A stretch of DNA of 64,000 nt from an uncultured beta proteobacterium. Its GTDB lineage: Bacteria; Pseudomonadota; Gammaproteobacteria; Burkholderiales; Burkholderiaceae_C. Positions 28,846-38,345 of this stretch are shown here, one piece after another (positions within the stretch are counted from its first letter, which is position 1; every line of letters begins with the position of its first letter). The stretch is from contig CAIKLM010000122.1 of assembly GCA_903828235.1 (NCBI GenBank), forward strand, positions 45,281-109,280, read 5' to 3'. Both the position numbers and the translations under genes were made by a program. The notes beneath the pieces were generated by a model that was given only the letters and a program-made list of their open reading frames with translations, had not been told where the DNA came from and made no database searches.

Positions 28846-29321
28846 GCATGAACATTGGCGAGGCCGCCAAGGCTTCGGGCGTGTCGGCCAAGATGATCCG
28901 GCACTACGAGAGCGTCGGGCTCTTCCCCGAAGCGGCACGCACCGATTCCGGCTACCGGCAGTACACCGCCAAGGAAGTCAGCACGCTGCGCTTCGTCCGC
29001 CAGTCGCGCGACCTGGGCTTCTCCATCGAACAGATTCGCGAGCTGCTCGGTCTTTGGCAGGACCGCAAGCGGCCGAGCCGGCAGGTACGCGCGCTTGCGC
29101 AGGCGCACATCGAGGAACTCGACGAGAAGCTCAAGGAGTTGCAGTCGATGAAGGCCACGCTCGAGCACCTCGTGCACTGCTGTCACGGTGACGATCGGCC
29201 GGACTGCCCGATCATCGACTCGCTCTCCCACGAGACGGCCGCGCCGGCAGCCGGGAGCCACCATGCGGTCGGCAGGACCGCCGGGCTGCAACCGGGGCGC
29301 GCGCGCCGCCGGGCCACCTGA
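28842..29321 (+). CDS. cueR: Copper-responsive MerR regulator CueR (copy 1)
   Basis: The 159-residue regulator starts [23 protein letters not shown], with the dimerisation helix and the CueR metal loop [13 protein letters not shown] (C114 and C122, Cx7C). The start overlaps the copA stop (ATGA), an unusual placement that makes regulator and pump co-expressed. A second cueR lies at 39116. Confidence 0.92.
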   Translation: MSMNIGEAAKASGVSAKMIRHYESVGLFPEAARTDSGYRQYTAKEVSTLRFVRQSRDLGFSIEQIRELLGLWQDRKRPSRQVRALAQAHIEELDEKLKELQSMKATLEHLVHCCHGDDRPDCPIIDSLSHETAAPAAGSHHAVGRTAGLQPGRARRRAT

Positions 29322-29349
29322 TCGACCCCACCGGCTGCTGCAAGTCGAC

Positions 29350-29736
29350 TCAGCGCGCCAGGTCGACCGTCAAGCTCACCGGGGCGCTGCCCTTGTTCGT
29401 CCACATCCAGCAATAGTCCTGCGCCACGGTGACGTTCAGCGTGTCGCGGCCACTGCTGATCTGTGCCTGCTTGGCCGGGAACACGGCCTCCTTGCCGACG
29501 TGGTAGTGGATGTTGAAGTCCACCGGCGCGCCCGCAGCGAAGTTCCAGCGAATGCCCTCCCCCACGGCCAGCTTGCCGCAGACCTCGACGAACTTGCCCG
29601 CTGCGATCTGCGCCTTGTGCGCGAAACGGCCATCGGGCGACCAGGCGATGTCCACGATGTGACTCGCGGCCAGCGCGCCGCCGCAAAGCGTGGCTGCAGC
29701 ACATGCCACGCAGGTTCGGATGTTCTTGATGTTCAT
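29350..29736 (-). CDS. Exported protein of unknown function at the end of the copper operon
   Basis: The 128-residue protein has a signal peptide (TCVACAAATLCGGALA) and a compact beta-rich domain with DIAWSPDGRF, FVEVCGKLAVGEGIRWNF, FNIHYHVGKEAVFP and DYCWMWTNKGSAPVSLTV. Two cysteines and the HYH segment may form a disulfide or a metal site. No family is recognised. It is the distal gene on the minus strand, 85 nt after cusF, and may share the copper operon promoter. Confidence 0.65.
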   Translation of the reverse strand: MNIKNIRTCVACAAATLCGGALAASHIVDIAWSPDGRFAHKAQIAAGKFVEVCGKLAVGEGIRWNFAAGAPVDFNIHYHVGKEAVFPAKQAQISSGRDTLNVTVAQDYCWMWTNKGSAPVSLTVDLAR

Positions 29737-29821
29737 GCTGTGAAGCGAGGGTCGGTCGGATCGTGCATCGGGTCTGAGCAAAGCCGAGGGCCCGGCCCAT
29801 CGAAGGCCGAGCCTGCACGAC

Positions 29822-30184
29822 CTACTGGGCCATCTGCATCTCGGTGACGGTGAACTTGCCAGCGTCGTTGATGGCTTTGAACTTGATCTTGTCGCCGGCC
29901 TTGAGCTTGTCAAGCATCGCCTTGTCCTTGACGACGAACACCATCGTCATCGCCGGCATGTCCAGGCTCTTGATGTCGGCATGCTTGAGGGTCAGCTTCC
30001 CGCCCTCCTTGTCGACCTTGCGCACCTCGCCATCGGTCATGTCGCCCGTGGCGGCCTGTGCAGTCGCATTGCCATGGGCACCGTGCGATCCGTGGTCCTT
30101 CGAGGCCCACGCCGGCATCGCGGCGGCGGCTGAGAGCACCAGAGCCAGACCGGCGGTGCGGAAGAAGTGCTGTGGGTGGTTCAT
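29822..30184 (-). CDS. cusF: Periplasmic copper chaperone, CusF family
   Basis: The 120-residue exported protein has a signal peptide, a short His stretch (KDHGSHGAHG) and an OB-fold CusF domain with LKHADIKSLDMPAMTMVFVV, providing the His and Met-x-Met ligands for Cu(I)/Ag(I). It overlaps the DUF411 gene by ATGA. It could deliver copper to the RND system or to the multicopper oxidase. Confidence 0.9.
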   Translation of the reverse strand: MNHPQHFFRTAGLALVLSAAAAMPAWASKDHGSHGAHGNATAQAATGDMTDGEVRKVDKEGGKLTLKHADIKSLDMPAMTMVFVVKDKAMLDKLKAGDKIKFKAINDAGKFTVTEMQMAQ

Positions 30185-30672
30185 GAACGTTCCTTTGACT
30201 TGAAGTAACTATTGAAGACCTGGGTGCTGCCATCGCGGGCGATGAGCAACACGTCGTAGGGGTCCTGCTGATTGTCGAAAGCAGGACCATCCATACCTGG
30301 GGAGCCGACCGGCATACCTGGCACGGCCAGGCCGATCGCCTCGGGGCGCTCTTTCAGGAGCCGTTGAATGTCGGCTGCGGGCACATGCCCCTCGATGGCG
30401 TAGCGGCCGACCCAAGCCGTGTGGCAGGAGCCGAGCTTGGTAGGCACCTTGAGCCGCGCACGGGCAGCGGTGTTGCCGACATCGTTGACCTTGACCCGGA
30501 AGCCGTTGGCTTCGAGGTGGGTCACCCAGTCCTTGCAGCAGCCGCAGGTCGGGCTCTTCCAGACCTCGACGAGCACCGCCTGGCCCTGTGCCCGCAGCAC
30601 GGCAGGCACAGACGCCAAGCCGGCTGCGCACAGCAGCGAAACCAGGGCACGGCGCCTGTTCAGGCAACTCAT
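30181..30672 (-). CDS. DUF411 family exported metal-binding protein
   Basis: The 163-residue protein has an N-terminal signal (RRRALVSLLCAAGLASVPAVLRA), the family motif SPTCGCCKDWVTHLEANGF, SCHTAWVGRYAIEGHVP and GLAVPGMPVGSPGM. Conserved Cys and Met residues suggest Cu binding. It overlaps the genes on both sides by ATGA. Confidence 0.88.
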   Translation of the reverse strand: MSCLNRRRALVSLLCAAGLASVPAVLRAQGQAVLVEVWKSPTCGCCKDWVTHLEANGFRVKVNDVGNTAARARLKVPTKLGSCHTAWVGRYAIEGHVPAADIQRLLKERPEAIGLAVPGMPVGSPGMDGPAFDNQQDPYDVLLIARDGSTQVFNSYFKSKERS

Positions 30673-31214
30673 GCCTTGCCCGCCGGCGCGACCATGATGG
30701 TGCCCACCATGCCGCCCTGGTAGTGGCCGGCGATCAGGCAGGCAAACTCGAACTGGCCGGCGCGGTTGAAGGTCCAGACGATCTCGCCGGTCTTGCCGGG
30801 TGGCACATGCGCCATGTAGGGCTCGTCGTGCTCCATGTTCGGATGCTTGACCATCATCTCGGCATGTTTGGCGTTCTCGGCCTTCGTGCCGATGACGAAC
30901 TCGTGCATCACCTTGCCGGTGTTGCGAACGACGAACTTCACGGTCTCGCCCTGACGCACCTCGATGCGCTCCGGCGTGAAGCGCATGTTGTCGGCCATGC
31001 CGACCTCGATGCTGCGCTTGGCGCTCTTGGCATCGCCGGCGATGCCCCAGTCCTTCTGTTCCTTGACGACGGGGCCCGTCTTGGGGGCGTGCGGCTTGTC
31101 GGTGTGGGCCTGCGCGGGCGCAGTCAGCAAAGGCAGCGCCGCAGCAGCGGTGGCTGCCGCCATGCGCGTGATGGCGGCGCGGCGGGCGAGCGGGCGTGTG
31201 ATGGGGTTGTTCAT
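30669..31214 (-). CDS. Cupredoxin-domain periplasmic protein
   Basis: The 181-residue exported protein carries a plastocyanin-like fold. The type 1 copper ligands can be read as His in GKVMHEFVIG and Cys/His/Met in FACLIAGHYQGGMVG. A twin-arginine-like start (RRAAITRMAAATAAAA) may route it through Tat. A ribosome-binding site AAGGAAA precedes the ATG. It is probably an electron or copper carrier for the multicopper oxidase encoded 71 nt upstream. Confidence 0.88.
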   Translation of the reverse strand: MNNPITRPLARRAAITRMAAATAAAALPLLTAPAQAHTDKPHAPKTGPVVKEQKDWGIAGDAKSAKRSIEVGMADNMRFTPERIEVRQGETVKFVVRNTGKVMHEFVIGTKAENAKHAEMMVKHPNMEHDEPYMAHVPPGKTGEIVWTFNRAGQFEFACLIAGHYQGGMVGTIMVAPAGKA

Positions 31215-31285
31215 GAGCGTTTCCTTGAGGTGTTGCGATCAAAAGGGGCAGTGGGTCGTGTCCGTGCGGCGATCTCTGCGGACTC

Positions 31286-32710
31286 TCAGTGGCCCGAGTG
31301 GCCACCGGCCGGCTTGCGCACCTTGACCTCGATGTCCTGGGTCGGCTTGGCCACCGGCGGCATCGAGCCAGGTCCTGGGCTGGCCTCGGCCTTGAAACGC
31401 GCCGGGTCGGGCAAGGCACCGGTGAACTCGTAGGCCACGGTGCCGGGCGGGTGCTGGTACCAGCCCGGGTCGGTGTAGTCGCCGCGCTTCTGGTCCTTGC
31501 GCACCTTCACCACGCTGAACATGCCGCCCATGCCGACCGCGCCGAAGGGGCCCTGGCCGGCCATCATCGCGGCGGTGTTGTCGGGCAGCGGCATCTCCAT
31601 CTCCGTCATGTCCTTCATTCCGCGCTCGCCCATCACCATGTAGTCGGGGATCAGCTTCGTGATCTGCTTGGCGACACCGCGGTGGTCCACACCGATCATG
31701 GTGGGCACGTCGTGGCCCATCGCGTTCATCGTGTGGTGGCTCTTGTGGCAGTGGAAGGCCCAGTCGCCCTCCTCGTCGGCGAGGAAATCCATCTGCCGCA
31801 TCTGCCCCACCGCGATGTCGGCCGTCACCTCGTACTGGCGCGTGCTCTTGGGCGTCGGGCCGCCATCGGTGCCGGTGATCAGGAACTCGTGGCCGTGCAG
31901 GTGGATCGGGTGGTTGGTCATCGTCAGGTTGCCGACGCGGATGCGCACCTTGTCCATGTGCCGCACCACCAGCGGGTCGATGCCGGGGAAGATGCGGCTG
32001 TTCCAGCTCCACAGGTTGAAGTCGAGCATCGTCATGATCTTTGGCGTGGCAGCGCCAGGATCGATGTCGTAGGCGTTGAGCAGGAAGCAGAAGTCGCGGT
32101 CGACCTCGTCGATCAGCGGGTGCTTCGCCTTCGGGTGCGTGATCCAGAAACCCATCATCCCCATCGCCATCTGCACCATCTCGTCGGCATGCGGGTGGTA
32201 CATGAAGGTGCCGGGGCGGCGCGCCACGAACTCGTAGACGTAGGTCTTGCCCGGCGGGATGCCGGGCTGGTTCAGCCCCGTCACGCCGTCCATGCCGTTG
32301 GGCAGGCGCTGGCCGTGCCAGTGGATGCTGGTCAGCTCGCCGAGCTTGTTGGTGACGAAGATGCGCACGCGGTCGCCTTCGACGACCTCGATCGTCGGCC
32401 CGGGGCTCTGGCCGTTGTAGCCCCACAGGTGGGCCTTGAAGCCGGGGCTCATTTCTCGCACCACGGGCTCGGCCACCAGGTGGAACTCCTTGACCCCGTT
32501 GTTCATGCGCCAGGGCAGCGTCCAGCCGTTGAGAGTGACGACGGGGTTGTAGGGGCGGCCGGTGTTGGGCACCAGCGGCGGCATGGTGTCGGGCTTGGTC
32601 TGGATGACGGGCTCGGGGAGCGCAGCCATCGCCACCTTGCTGACGGAGGCGGCGGCAGCGGCGGCGGTGATGGCCCCGGCACCACCGAGCATCTTGCGTC
32701 GGGAAAGCAT
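31286..32710 (-). CDS. Multicopper oxidase (copper-resistance type)
   Basis: The 474-residue periplasmic oxidase probably detoxifies Cu(I). It has a Tat signal (SRRKMLGG...AMA) and the four copper-binding motifs: IHWHG, YHPHADE, HPIHLHGHEF and FHCHKSHHTM. The C-terminal half is Met-rich (ERGMKDMTEMEM), as in copper-tolerance oxidases. ATG at 32710 is chosen since GAAGGA lies at proper distance; ATG at 32725 is the alternative. Confidence 0.92.
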   Translation of the reverse strand: MLSRRKMLGGAGAITAAAAAASVSKVAMAALPEPVIQTKPDTMPPLVPNTGRPYNPVVTLNGWTLPWRMNNGVKEFHLVAEPVVREMSPGFKAHLWGYNGQSPGPTIEVVEGDRVRIFVTNKLGELTSIHWHGQRLPNGMDGVTGLNQPGIPPGKTYVYEFVARRPGTFMYHPHADEMVQMAMGMMGFWITHPKAKHPLIDEVDRDFCFLLNAYDIDPGAATPKIMTMLDFNLWSWNSRIFPGIDPLVVRHMDKVRIRVGNLTMTNHPIHLHGHEFLITGTDGGPTPKSTRQYEVTADIAVGQMRQMDFLADEEGDWAFHCHKSHHTMNAMGHDVPTMIGVDHRGVAKQITKLIPDYMVMGERGMKDMTEMEMPLPDNTAAMMAGQGPFGAVGMGGMFSVVKVRKDQKRGDYTDPGWYQHPPGTVAYEFTGALPDPARFKAEASPGPGSMPPVAKPTQDIEVKVRKPAGGHSGH

Positions 32711-32727
32711 GTGAGATTCCTTCATGT

Positions 32728-34149
32728 TCAATGTCCTGGGCCGGCGGCTTCGGCCGCCATCGCGGGGCCGGCAGCGGCGCTGAGGCTGGGCTTGCCGATG
32801 AGGGCCATGTCGAGGTCGGCCTGCGCGATCCAGAAGTCGCGCAACGCCTCGATGGAGGCGTTGACGCTGGCGATCTGCGTGCGCGCGTCGGCCAGCAGCT
32901 CGAACACACCGATCAACATGCCGTTGTAACGAAGCACGTTTTCTTCGGCGATGCGCTGGTTCAGCGGCACGAGTTCGTCACGGTGGTGCCGTGCGATGTC
33001 GTAGGCCGAGCGGTAGCCGGTGTAGGCCTCGCGCACCTCGGAGCGCGCGTTGATCGCGGTCTCGGCAGCGCGGTGCAGCGTCTGCATGTAGATGGCCTCG
33101 GCACGGGCGACGCGCGCGCCGCCCCAGTCGAACAGCGGCAGCTCGAAACCGATCTCCCAGCCTCGCTGGGTCGGCGCCTCGTTCGAGCTGTTGCGCGCCA
33201 GGCCCAGCTCCAGCACGTTGACGAAGCGCGTGGTCCGCGTCAGGCCCAGGTTGCTGGCTGTCATCTCGGCGGCCTGCCTGGCACCCTGCACGTCCAGCCG
33301 CTGGGCCAGCGCCACCTGCTCGACGTCGGGCAGTTCCAGTGGCGAGGGCGGCAAGTCCGGCAGCCGCTCTGGCAGGGCGAACTGGGTCTGCGCGCCCCAC
33401 AGGCCCAACAGCCGCACCAGGCGCTCACGTGTCGAGCGCTGCGCCTGCTCCGCTCGGGCCAGCTGCAGGGCAGCGTTGGCGTAGAAAGACTGCTCCCGCG
33501 CGCGCTGCAGCTTGTTGAAGTTGCCGACCTGCTCCATGCGCCGGGCGAGCTCGGCGCTGGCATCGGCCGCCTGCTTCACTTGCCGCATGTAGCGCACGGT
33601 CTCTTCCGCCGCCAGGGCCGTGAAGTAGGCCTTGCGCGTGTCGGCGGCCAGCGACAGCACGTTCATCGACACGCGGGCCTGCACCTGCTCGAAGCGGCGA
33701 GCCTCCATGCGCCCGATCAAGGGCATCGCCACCAGGCGCGCCAAGTTGAAGTGCAGGCCGCGCTCGATCTCTCGTTCGTCGCCCTGGCTCATGCGACCGA
33801 AGCTGAAACCCGGGTTCGGCAGACGTCCGGCCTGCACGACCTCGGCCTCGGTGATGCCGAGTTCCTGAAAGTCAGCCTGCAGACCGCGGTTGTTGAACAG
33901 GGCAACCTGCACGGCGGCGTCCACGGTCAGTGGCTTGGACAACAGCTCGTCGACCCGCTTGCTGATGCTGTCCTGGTCGGCGTCCGAGCGTGCCCATTGC
34001 ACGTCCTTGCCCAGGCGGTTCTTGGTGGTCTTCTCAACCGTTGCAAAGCCACCGTCGGGGGTGAAGCTGGCGCAGCCGCCGAGCACGGCGGCGCTGGCAA
34101 GCATGGCAAGCAGGCGCAGTCGAGGCGACCTGGATGTCGGAAAGTTCAT
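32728..34149 (-). CDS. TolC-family lipoprotein (copper operon outer-membrane component)
   Basis: The 473-residue protein has a lipobox (ASAAVLGGC) and the TolC-type coiled-coil architecture. It is likely an outer-membrane channel subunit, although no cognate RND pump or adaptor lies in this operon; it may serve the cus system or act alone. ATG at 34149 gives the lipoprotein signal and has a GAAGG upstream; ATG at 34164 overlaps the preceding gene. Confidence 0.85.
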   Translation of the reverse strand: MNFPTSRSPRLRLLAMLASAAVLGGCASFTPDGGFATVEKTTKNRLGKDVQWARSDADQDSISKRVDELLSKPLTVDAAVQVALFNNRGLQADFQELGITEAEVVQAGRLPNPGFSFGRMSQGDEREIERGLHFNLARLVAMPLIGRMEARRFEQVQARVSMNVLSLAADTRKAYFTALAAEETVRYMRQVKQAADASAELARRMEQVGNFNKLQRAREQSFYANAALQLARAEQAQRSTRERLVRLLGLWGAQTQFALPERLPDLPPSPLELPDVEQVALAQRLDVQGARQAAEMTASNLGLTRTTRFVNVLELGLARNSSNEAPTQRGWEIGFELPLFDWGGARVARAEAIYMQTLHRAAETAINARSEVREAYTGYRSAYDIARHHRDELVPLNQRIAEENVLRYNGMLIGVFELLADARTQIASVNASIEALRDFWIAQADLDMALIGKPSLSAAAGPAMAAEAAGPGH

Positions 34150-34160
34150 GGTGCGGGCCT

Positions 34161-34595
34161 TCATGGCGTCTTATGTCCACCATGCCCAGCAGGCATGGGC
34201 ATGGGCATGGGTTTGGCTGCTGGCGGCGTGTCCGTCGGCTTGACGGCCGGTGCGGAGACGGGTGCCGGAATGGGCGCCGGATCAGGCTGCTGTGCCTCGC
34301 GGGCGTAGACACGCCAGCCACCGATCCGCGTGACGGTGTCGTTCGCGTCGCGCCAGGAGACAGGCTTCTCTTCACCGAGAAGTCGGTACCGCGCGAACGA
34401 TGATTCGTAGCGCAGCGTCGTCACGCTGGCCTTCGGATCGAGCGGGTCGGGCCTGGCGGCCTTGGCAGAGGGTTGCGCCTGGGCCGCTGTCAGCAAGGCA
34501 AACAACGCAGCTGCCAGCAGTACGGCGGGCACCGCGCGCAGCAGGCGCTGGCGCCTAACCACGACAGAAACAGAAATGGGAAGGGAGTGGACCAT
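34161..34595 (-). CDS. Exported Pro/Met-rich protein of the copper operon
   Basis: The 144-residue protein has a signal peptide (LLAAALFALLTAAQA), the segment SFARYRLLGEEKPVSWRDANDTVTRIGGWRVYA, then a proline-rich tail with MPMPMPAGHGGH that could bind copper. Comparable proteins occur at this position in copper operons of related bacteria; function unknown. It overlaps the TolC-like gene start region. Confidence 0.7.
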   Translation of the reverse strand: MVHSLPISVSVVVRRQRLLRAVPAVLLAAALFALLTAAQAQPSAKAARPDPLDPKASVTTLRYESSFARYRLLGEEKPVSWRDANDTVTRIGGWRVYAREAQQPDPAPIPAPVSAPAVKPTDTPPAAKPMPMPMPAGHGGHKTP

Positions 34596-34703
34596 GGTGT
34601 CCTCGCGTCAAAGTCTGGGTATTCCGATGCCGCATGCGCAGCACGGAAGAGACAGGACCTGGCGAGGACCCGCGTGTCAGCGCACGCGGCGAGCCTCCGC
34701 CAG

Positions 34704-35150
34704 CTAGGCGAGAACGAATCGAGGGGGGCGGTCGGGGCCGTCAGCGGCGAACGCGTCGACGCTCGGCACCACGATGGAGAACACCGCGGGCATGAAGACC
34801 GGTGCCGGCACAGCCAGCACCGTGTTCAGCATCGCGCTGACCGAGCAGCAAGAAGCGCAGGCGCTGCACTTGTGCTTGCTGGCATCCCCCACCTTGGCAG
34901 AAGCTGCCGCAACGGCTGGGGTGACCGACTCTTCGTCCGCCAGGGCCGCGGTTTGGTGATGCTCATGCCCTTGCGCGGCGACGCCGTCTTGATGTGCGTG
35001 ACCAGCCGCTGGGGCGGGCTGCATCTGGGTGGCTGCCCCGCCGCCATTGTGATTGGGTCCGCAAAACGCCATGGTCGCGGCAGCAGCACCCTGCGCGGGT
35101 ACTGCCAGCACCAACAACCAAATCAACAGCGCTCGGATCAACAAACCCAT
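34704..35150 (-). CDS. Exported Cys/His-rich protein (first gene of the copper operon)
   Basis: The 148-residue protein has a signal helix (LLIWLLVLAVPAQGAAA), a His-rich middle (GHAHQDG, GHEHHQT), a Cys cluster HKCSACASCCS and a hydrophobic C-terminal segment. The composition resembles small CopL/DUF2946-like copper-responsive proteins. It lies behind a TGACA-N4-TGTCA box at 35269. Confidence 0.65.
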   Translation of the reverse strand: MGLLIRALLIWLLVLAVPAQGAAAATMAFCGPNHNGGGAATQMQPAPAAGHAHQDGVAAQGHEHHQTAALADEESVTPAVAAASAKVGDASKHKCSACASCCSVSAMLNTVLAVPAPVFMPAVFSIVVPSVDAFAADGPDRPPRFVLA

Positions 35151-35268
35151 CCTTCTACTTTAGCGCAGTGCGCGCGCCCCGTGCCGACAACGGCTGTGTG
35201 GTCGCCGTTACGCAGGTAACGGCACACCAATGTACAAACCTGAGGGCGACAGAACCCCGACGTCAAAG

Positions 35269-35282
35269 TGACAGGTTTGTCA
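35269..35282. promoter_or_regulatory. CusR/CopR-like box upstream of the copper operon
   Basis: TGACAGGTTTGTCA forms a TGACA-N4-TGTCA dyad, like the E. coli CusR box. It is 119 nt upstream of the first copper-operon gene and just after the module 2 kinase stop. A matching box lies at 37417. Confidence 0.6.
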
Positions 35283-35285
35283 TGT

Positions 35286-36698
35286 TCAAGCTCCCAGCGC
35301 GGTGCCCGAATGCACTTCAGAGCCCGAGGTTGTTCGGAGATCAGCGGCCGGTGTTGAAGGGGCCGCGCAGAGGGTCAGCCCGATCGACGTGACACCCCCG
35401 TCGGAGCGCGCCAAGGTCCGGCCACCGTGCATGCGCGCGATGGCCGCCACGATGGCCAAGCCCAGGCCATGGTGGGAGCCAGCATCGCTGCGTGCGCTGT
35501 CGCCGCGGAAGAACCGGTCGAACAGGCGCGGCAACTGCTCAGCCGGGATGGTCGCACCTTGATTGATGACAGCGATGCGCAACTGCCTGCCGGGCTGTTC
35601 GGCGATTTCCACTTTCACGGTGGAGCCGCGGCTCGCGTAGCGCGTTGCGTTGCCCACCAGGTTCGACAAGACGCGGCGGACCAGTGCAATATCGACCTCG
35701 CATGGAGCGTCGCCGATGATCTGCACATCAAGCCGTGCCTCTTCAAGCGCGGCCTCGTGATACTCGATGACGGCAGCGGCAACAGCGGCAAGGCTAGGTA
35801 CGGCTTCACGTCGAGCTATGGCCCCACGATCGGCGTGAGACAGGAAGAGCATGTCGTGCACGATGCCTGACAGGCGCCTCAGCTCTTCCAGATTCGAGCC
35901 CAGAAAGTCACGCAGATCATCGGCGCTTCGGGTTTTGCGCAACGCCAACTCGGTGGCGCTGATCAGGGTGGTCAACGGCGTGCACAGTTCATGCGCCACG
36001 TCGGCATTGAATCCCTCCAACTGCTCGTAGGCCTGGTTCAGCCGGTGCAAAAGCGCGTTGAACTGTTCTACCAACGGCTGCAACTCATCAGGCTGGGCCG
36101 TCCCGTCCAGGCGTTGGCGCAGGCTGTCGGCCGCCAACTGCCGGGTCTGCTCGACGAGGTCGCGGACGGGGGCCAGGCCACGCCTTACCAGCCGGAACCC
36201 GCCCAGCGAGACGAGCAGGGCACCGACCGCGGCAGCAGCAAACAGCGTGGACGCCAGCCGCTGCAAAAGGCGCTGATCGGATCGCGTGTCCAGTATCAAG
36301 GTCGCGGTGACTAACCGTGCTCCCTGAGGCGCACCACGCAGCGAGAATGGCAAGTCGAATTGAGAGCTGCGTTCGGCTGTCGGCTTGGCAGCCCCGCCCG
36401 AGCGGTACAGCGGCTCGTCGGCACCTGCCTGAAGTGTCAGCGAAAGATCCTCGTGCCCGAGCAGGAAGTCGTCGAGTCGGTGTTTGAGTACAGCCATGTC
36501 GCCATCGACCGCGGCCTCGTCAAGCACGTGCCGGATCAGTGCCTGCTTCTGAATCAACGATTCAGTCTGGCGCGCAGACAGGCTCATCGCGGCGACGACG
36601 TATACGACGGCGCAGACTGCGCCCAGGCCTGCCAGCGTTTGCAGCGCAAGCCAGCATGACAACCTTCGTCCCAGAGAGCCGACCGGACGATGATTCAC
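35286..36698 (-). CDS. Heavy-metal-type sensor histidine kinase (module 2)
   Basis: The 470-residue kinase has the same plan as the one at 20121: two membrane helices around a periplasmic domain, HAMP, H-box [12 protein letters not shown] with Cys, N-box [10 protein letters not shown] and [17 protein letters not shown] start overlaps the response-regulator stop. The neighbouring copper operon suggests Cu or Ag sensing. Confidence 0.88.
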   Translation of the reverse strand: MNHRPVGSLGRRLSCWLALQTLAGLGAVCAVVYVVAAMSLSARQTESLIQKQALIRHVLDEAAVDGDMAVLKHRLDDFLLGHEDLSLTLQAGADEPLYRSGGAAKPTAERSSQFDLPFSLRGAPQGARLVTATLILDTRSDQRLLQRLASTLFAAAAVGALLVSLGGFRLVRRGLAPVRDLVEQTRQLAADSLRQRLDGTAQPDELQPLVEQFNALLHRLNQAYEQLEGFNADVAHELCTPLTTLISATELALRKTRSADDLRDFLGSNLEELRRLSGIVHDMLFLSHADRGAIARREAVPSLAAVAAAVIEYHEAALEEARLDVQIIGDAPCEVDIALVRRVLSNLVGNATRYASRGSTVKVEIAEQPGRQLRIAVINQGATIPAEQLPRLFDRFFRGDSARSDAGSHHGLGLAIVAAIARMHGGRTLARSDGGVTSIGLTLCAAPSTPAADLRTTSGSEVHSGTALGA

Positions 36699-37381
36699 GG
36701 TCGGCGGTCCTCAAGCACGTAGCCCATGCCACGAACGGTGTGCAGCAGCACGCGCTCGAAGGGTGCATCGAGCTTGTTGCGCAGCCGGCGTATGGCGACC
36801 TCGACGACATTGGTCTCGCTGTCGTAGTTCATGTCCCAGACCTGGGCGGCCAGTTCCGTGCGCGACAGGACCTCACCTTGACGACGCAGCATCAGCGCAA
36901 GCAGGTTGAACTCCTTGGCGGTGAGGTCGAGCCGCTGGCCAGCCCGCGTGGCCTTCCGGCGGAGCAGGTCAACTTCCAGATCGCCCACCCGATACACGGT
37001 GGGTTCCGCAGACGCTTGGGCAGGCGCAGCACGGCGCAGCAAAACCTGAATGCGCGCGGTCAGTTCGGAGAACGCAAAGGGTTTGGTCAGGTAGTCGTCG
37101 GCGCCACCCTGCAGGCCCCGCACCCGATCATCGACGTGAACCCGCGCCGTCAGCATCAAGACCGGGGTCTGTTTCGATTTGCGCAAGGCTGCCAGCAGCG
37201 TGAGGCCGTCGATGCCGGGCAGCATGCTGTCGAGCACGAGCAGGTCGTATCCGCCTTCCATCGCCAAGTGCAAACCATCGATGCCGTCATGGGCCAAATC
37301 AACGACGTAGCCTGACTCAGTCAGGCCCTTGCGCAGGTACTCGGCCAGTTTGACCTCGTCTTCAATCACGAGCAGTTTCAT
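36695..37381 (-). CDS. OmpR-family response regulator, CusR/CopR-like (module 2)
   Basis: The 228-residue regulator is a close paralogue of the one at 21515 ([20 protein letters not shown]; phospho-acceptor in [27 protein letters not shown]). Its likely binding box lies at 37417 in the divergent region with the DUF4148 gene, and another at 35269. Start at 37381 as for module 1. Confidence 0.92.
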   Translation of the reverse strand: MKLLVIEDEVKLAEYLRKGLTESGYVVDLAHDGIDGLHLAMEGGYDLLVLDSMLPGIDGLTLLAALRKSKQTPVLMLTARVHVDDRVRGLQGGADDYLTKPFAFSELTARIQVLLRRAAPAQASAEPTVYRVGDLEVDLLRRKATRAGQRLDLTAKEFNLLALMLRRQGEVLSRTELAAQVWDMNYDSETNVVEVAIRRLRNKLDAPFERVLLHTVRGMGYVLEDRRP

Positions 37382-37416
37382 CTTCACATTTTGAGCTTTG
37401 GGGGCGTCGGCCGAAA

Positions 37417-37430
37417 TGACGAATTTGTCA
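37417..37430. promoter_or_regulatory. CusR/CopR-like box in the divergent region of module 2
   Basis: TGACGAATTTGTCA has TGACG-N4-TGTCA symmetry with one mismatch and lies between the response regulator and DUF4148 starts. It is suited to control both directions. Confidence 0.6.
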
Positions 37431-37537
37431 TCTCGACGTTGGCGCCTCGTCGGTGCGGAATTTCTAAGGTTGCGTTGTGCCCATCGGCACAGCCCTGACA
37501 AACAGCCAGGGTCGACACCCCCGAAAGGAACCCTACC

Positions 37538-37873
37538 GTGAACACCCACAAGGCGCTTACTCTTCTTGCGATGGCGGTTGCACTGACCACGCCCACCTTC
37601 GTATCGGCCACTTCGTTGTGGCATGAACCGTCCCACGGTGACGGGGGCGCGATCTTCCATCCCGAGCACTTCAAGAGCACCAAGACCCGCGCGGACGTTC
37701 TTCGTGAACTGGAAGCGGCGCGCAAGGATGGATCGCTTTGGTACCTGGAGCGCAGCTTGCCGGTTCCGGTCAAGAACGCGACGCCTGGGCGGACCCGCGA
37801 GGAGGTCCGGAACGAGGTTCTCAACCTGACCGTGGAAGAGCGCCGGGAACTTCACATGATTGGCGGTCGTTGA
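37538..37873 (+). CDS. DUF4148 periplasmic protein (module 2)
   Basis: The 111-residue exported protein is a paralogue of that at 22360 (signal peptide [53 protein letters not shown]). GTG start with GAAAGGA upstream. It is divergent from a CusRS-like pair. Confidence 0.82.
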   Translation: MNTHKALTLLAMAVALTTPTFVSATSLWHEPSHGDGGAIFHPEHFKSTKTRADVLRELEAARKDGSLWYLERSLPVPVKNATPGRTREEVRNEVLNLTVEERRELHMIGGR

Positions 37874-38027
37874 TTGGAGGTGGCCGACCGCATTCGTTCA
37901 GGCAGGTATACGGCGGGGCATGGTCGCTGGACCGGCATGGATGCCTCAGGTTCCATATGAAGTTCAGCAACCCTGATTTCGCACTCTGGCAGCTTGGGTA
38001 CGCGGACCAGGCCACCGAGCACGTCGT

Positions 38028-38345
38028 TCAAGGAGGAGGGTCGGCGACACGGGGGGGCGAGATGGTTATGCGCCCGGCAAGCTCGGCGGGTGCGCGGCGC
38101 ATGGCCAACAGCGTCTGCTCCGTGTCCTGCAGCACGCGCCGGCAGTAGGTATAGAAGCGGTCGCAGGCCTCGGTGAGCTGCATGGCGTGCATGGTGCGCT
38201 CAAGCACCCCCCTGGCCGTCCACTCCTCCAGGTCCTGGATGGTGCGCGTGACCACCGAGCGGGCCACGTCGAGATCGCGCGCGGCGCTGGCGAAGCTGCC
38301 GGTTTCGCCGACACGACAAAAACACTGCATGGCGTGATGGTCCAT
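38028..38345 (-). pseudogene. Truncated LysR-family regulator (DNA-binding domain only)
   Basis: The frame has a LysR-type helix-turn-helix (FCRVGETGSFASAARDLDVARSVVTRTIQDLE) and linker, then ends after ISPPRVADPPP at about residue 105, where the effector domain of about 200 residues should begin. It is most likely a recombination remnant. Confidence 0.65.

Noticed and set aside
31289-34308. Long plus-strand frames over the multicopper oxidase and TolC-like genes
   Set aside because: They are His/Val-rich reverse-complement shadows without start signals or motifs.
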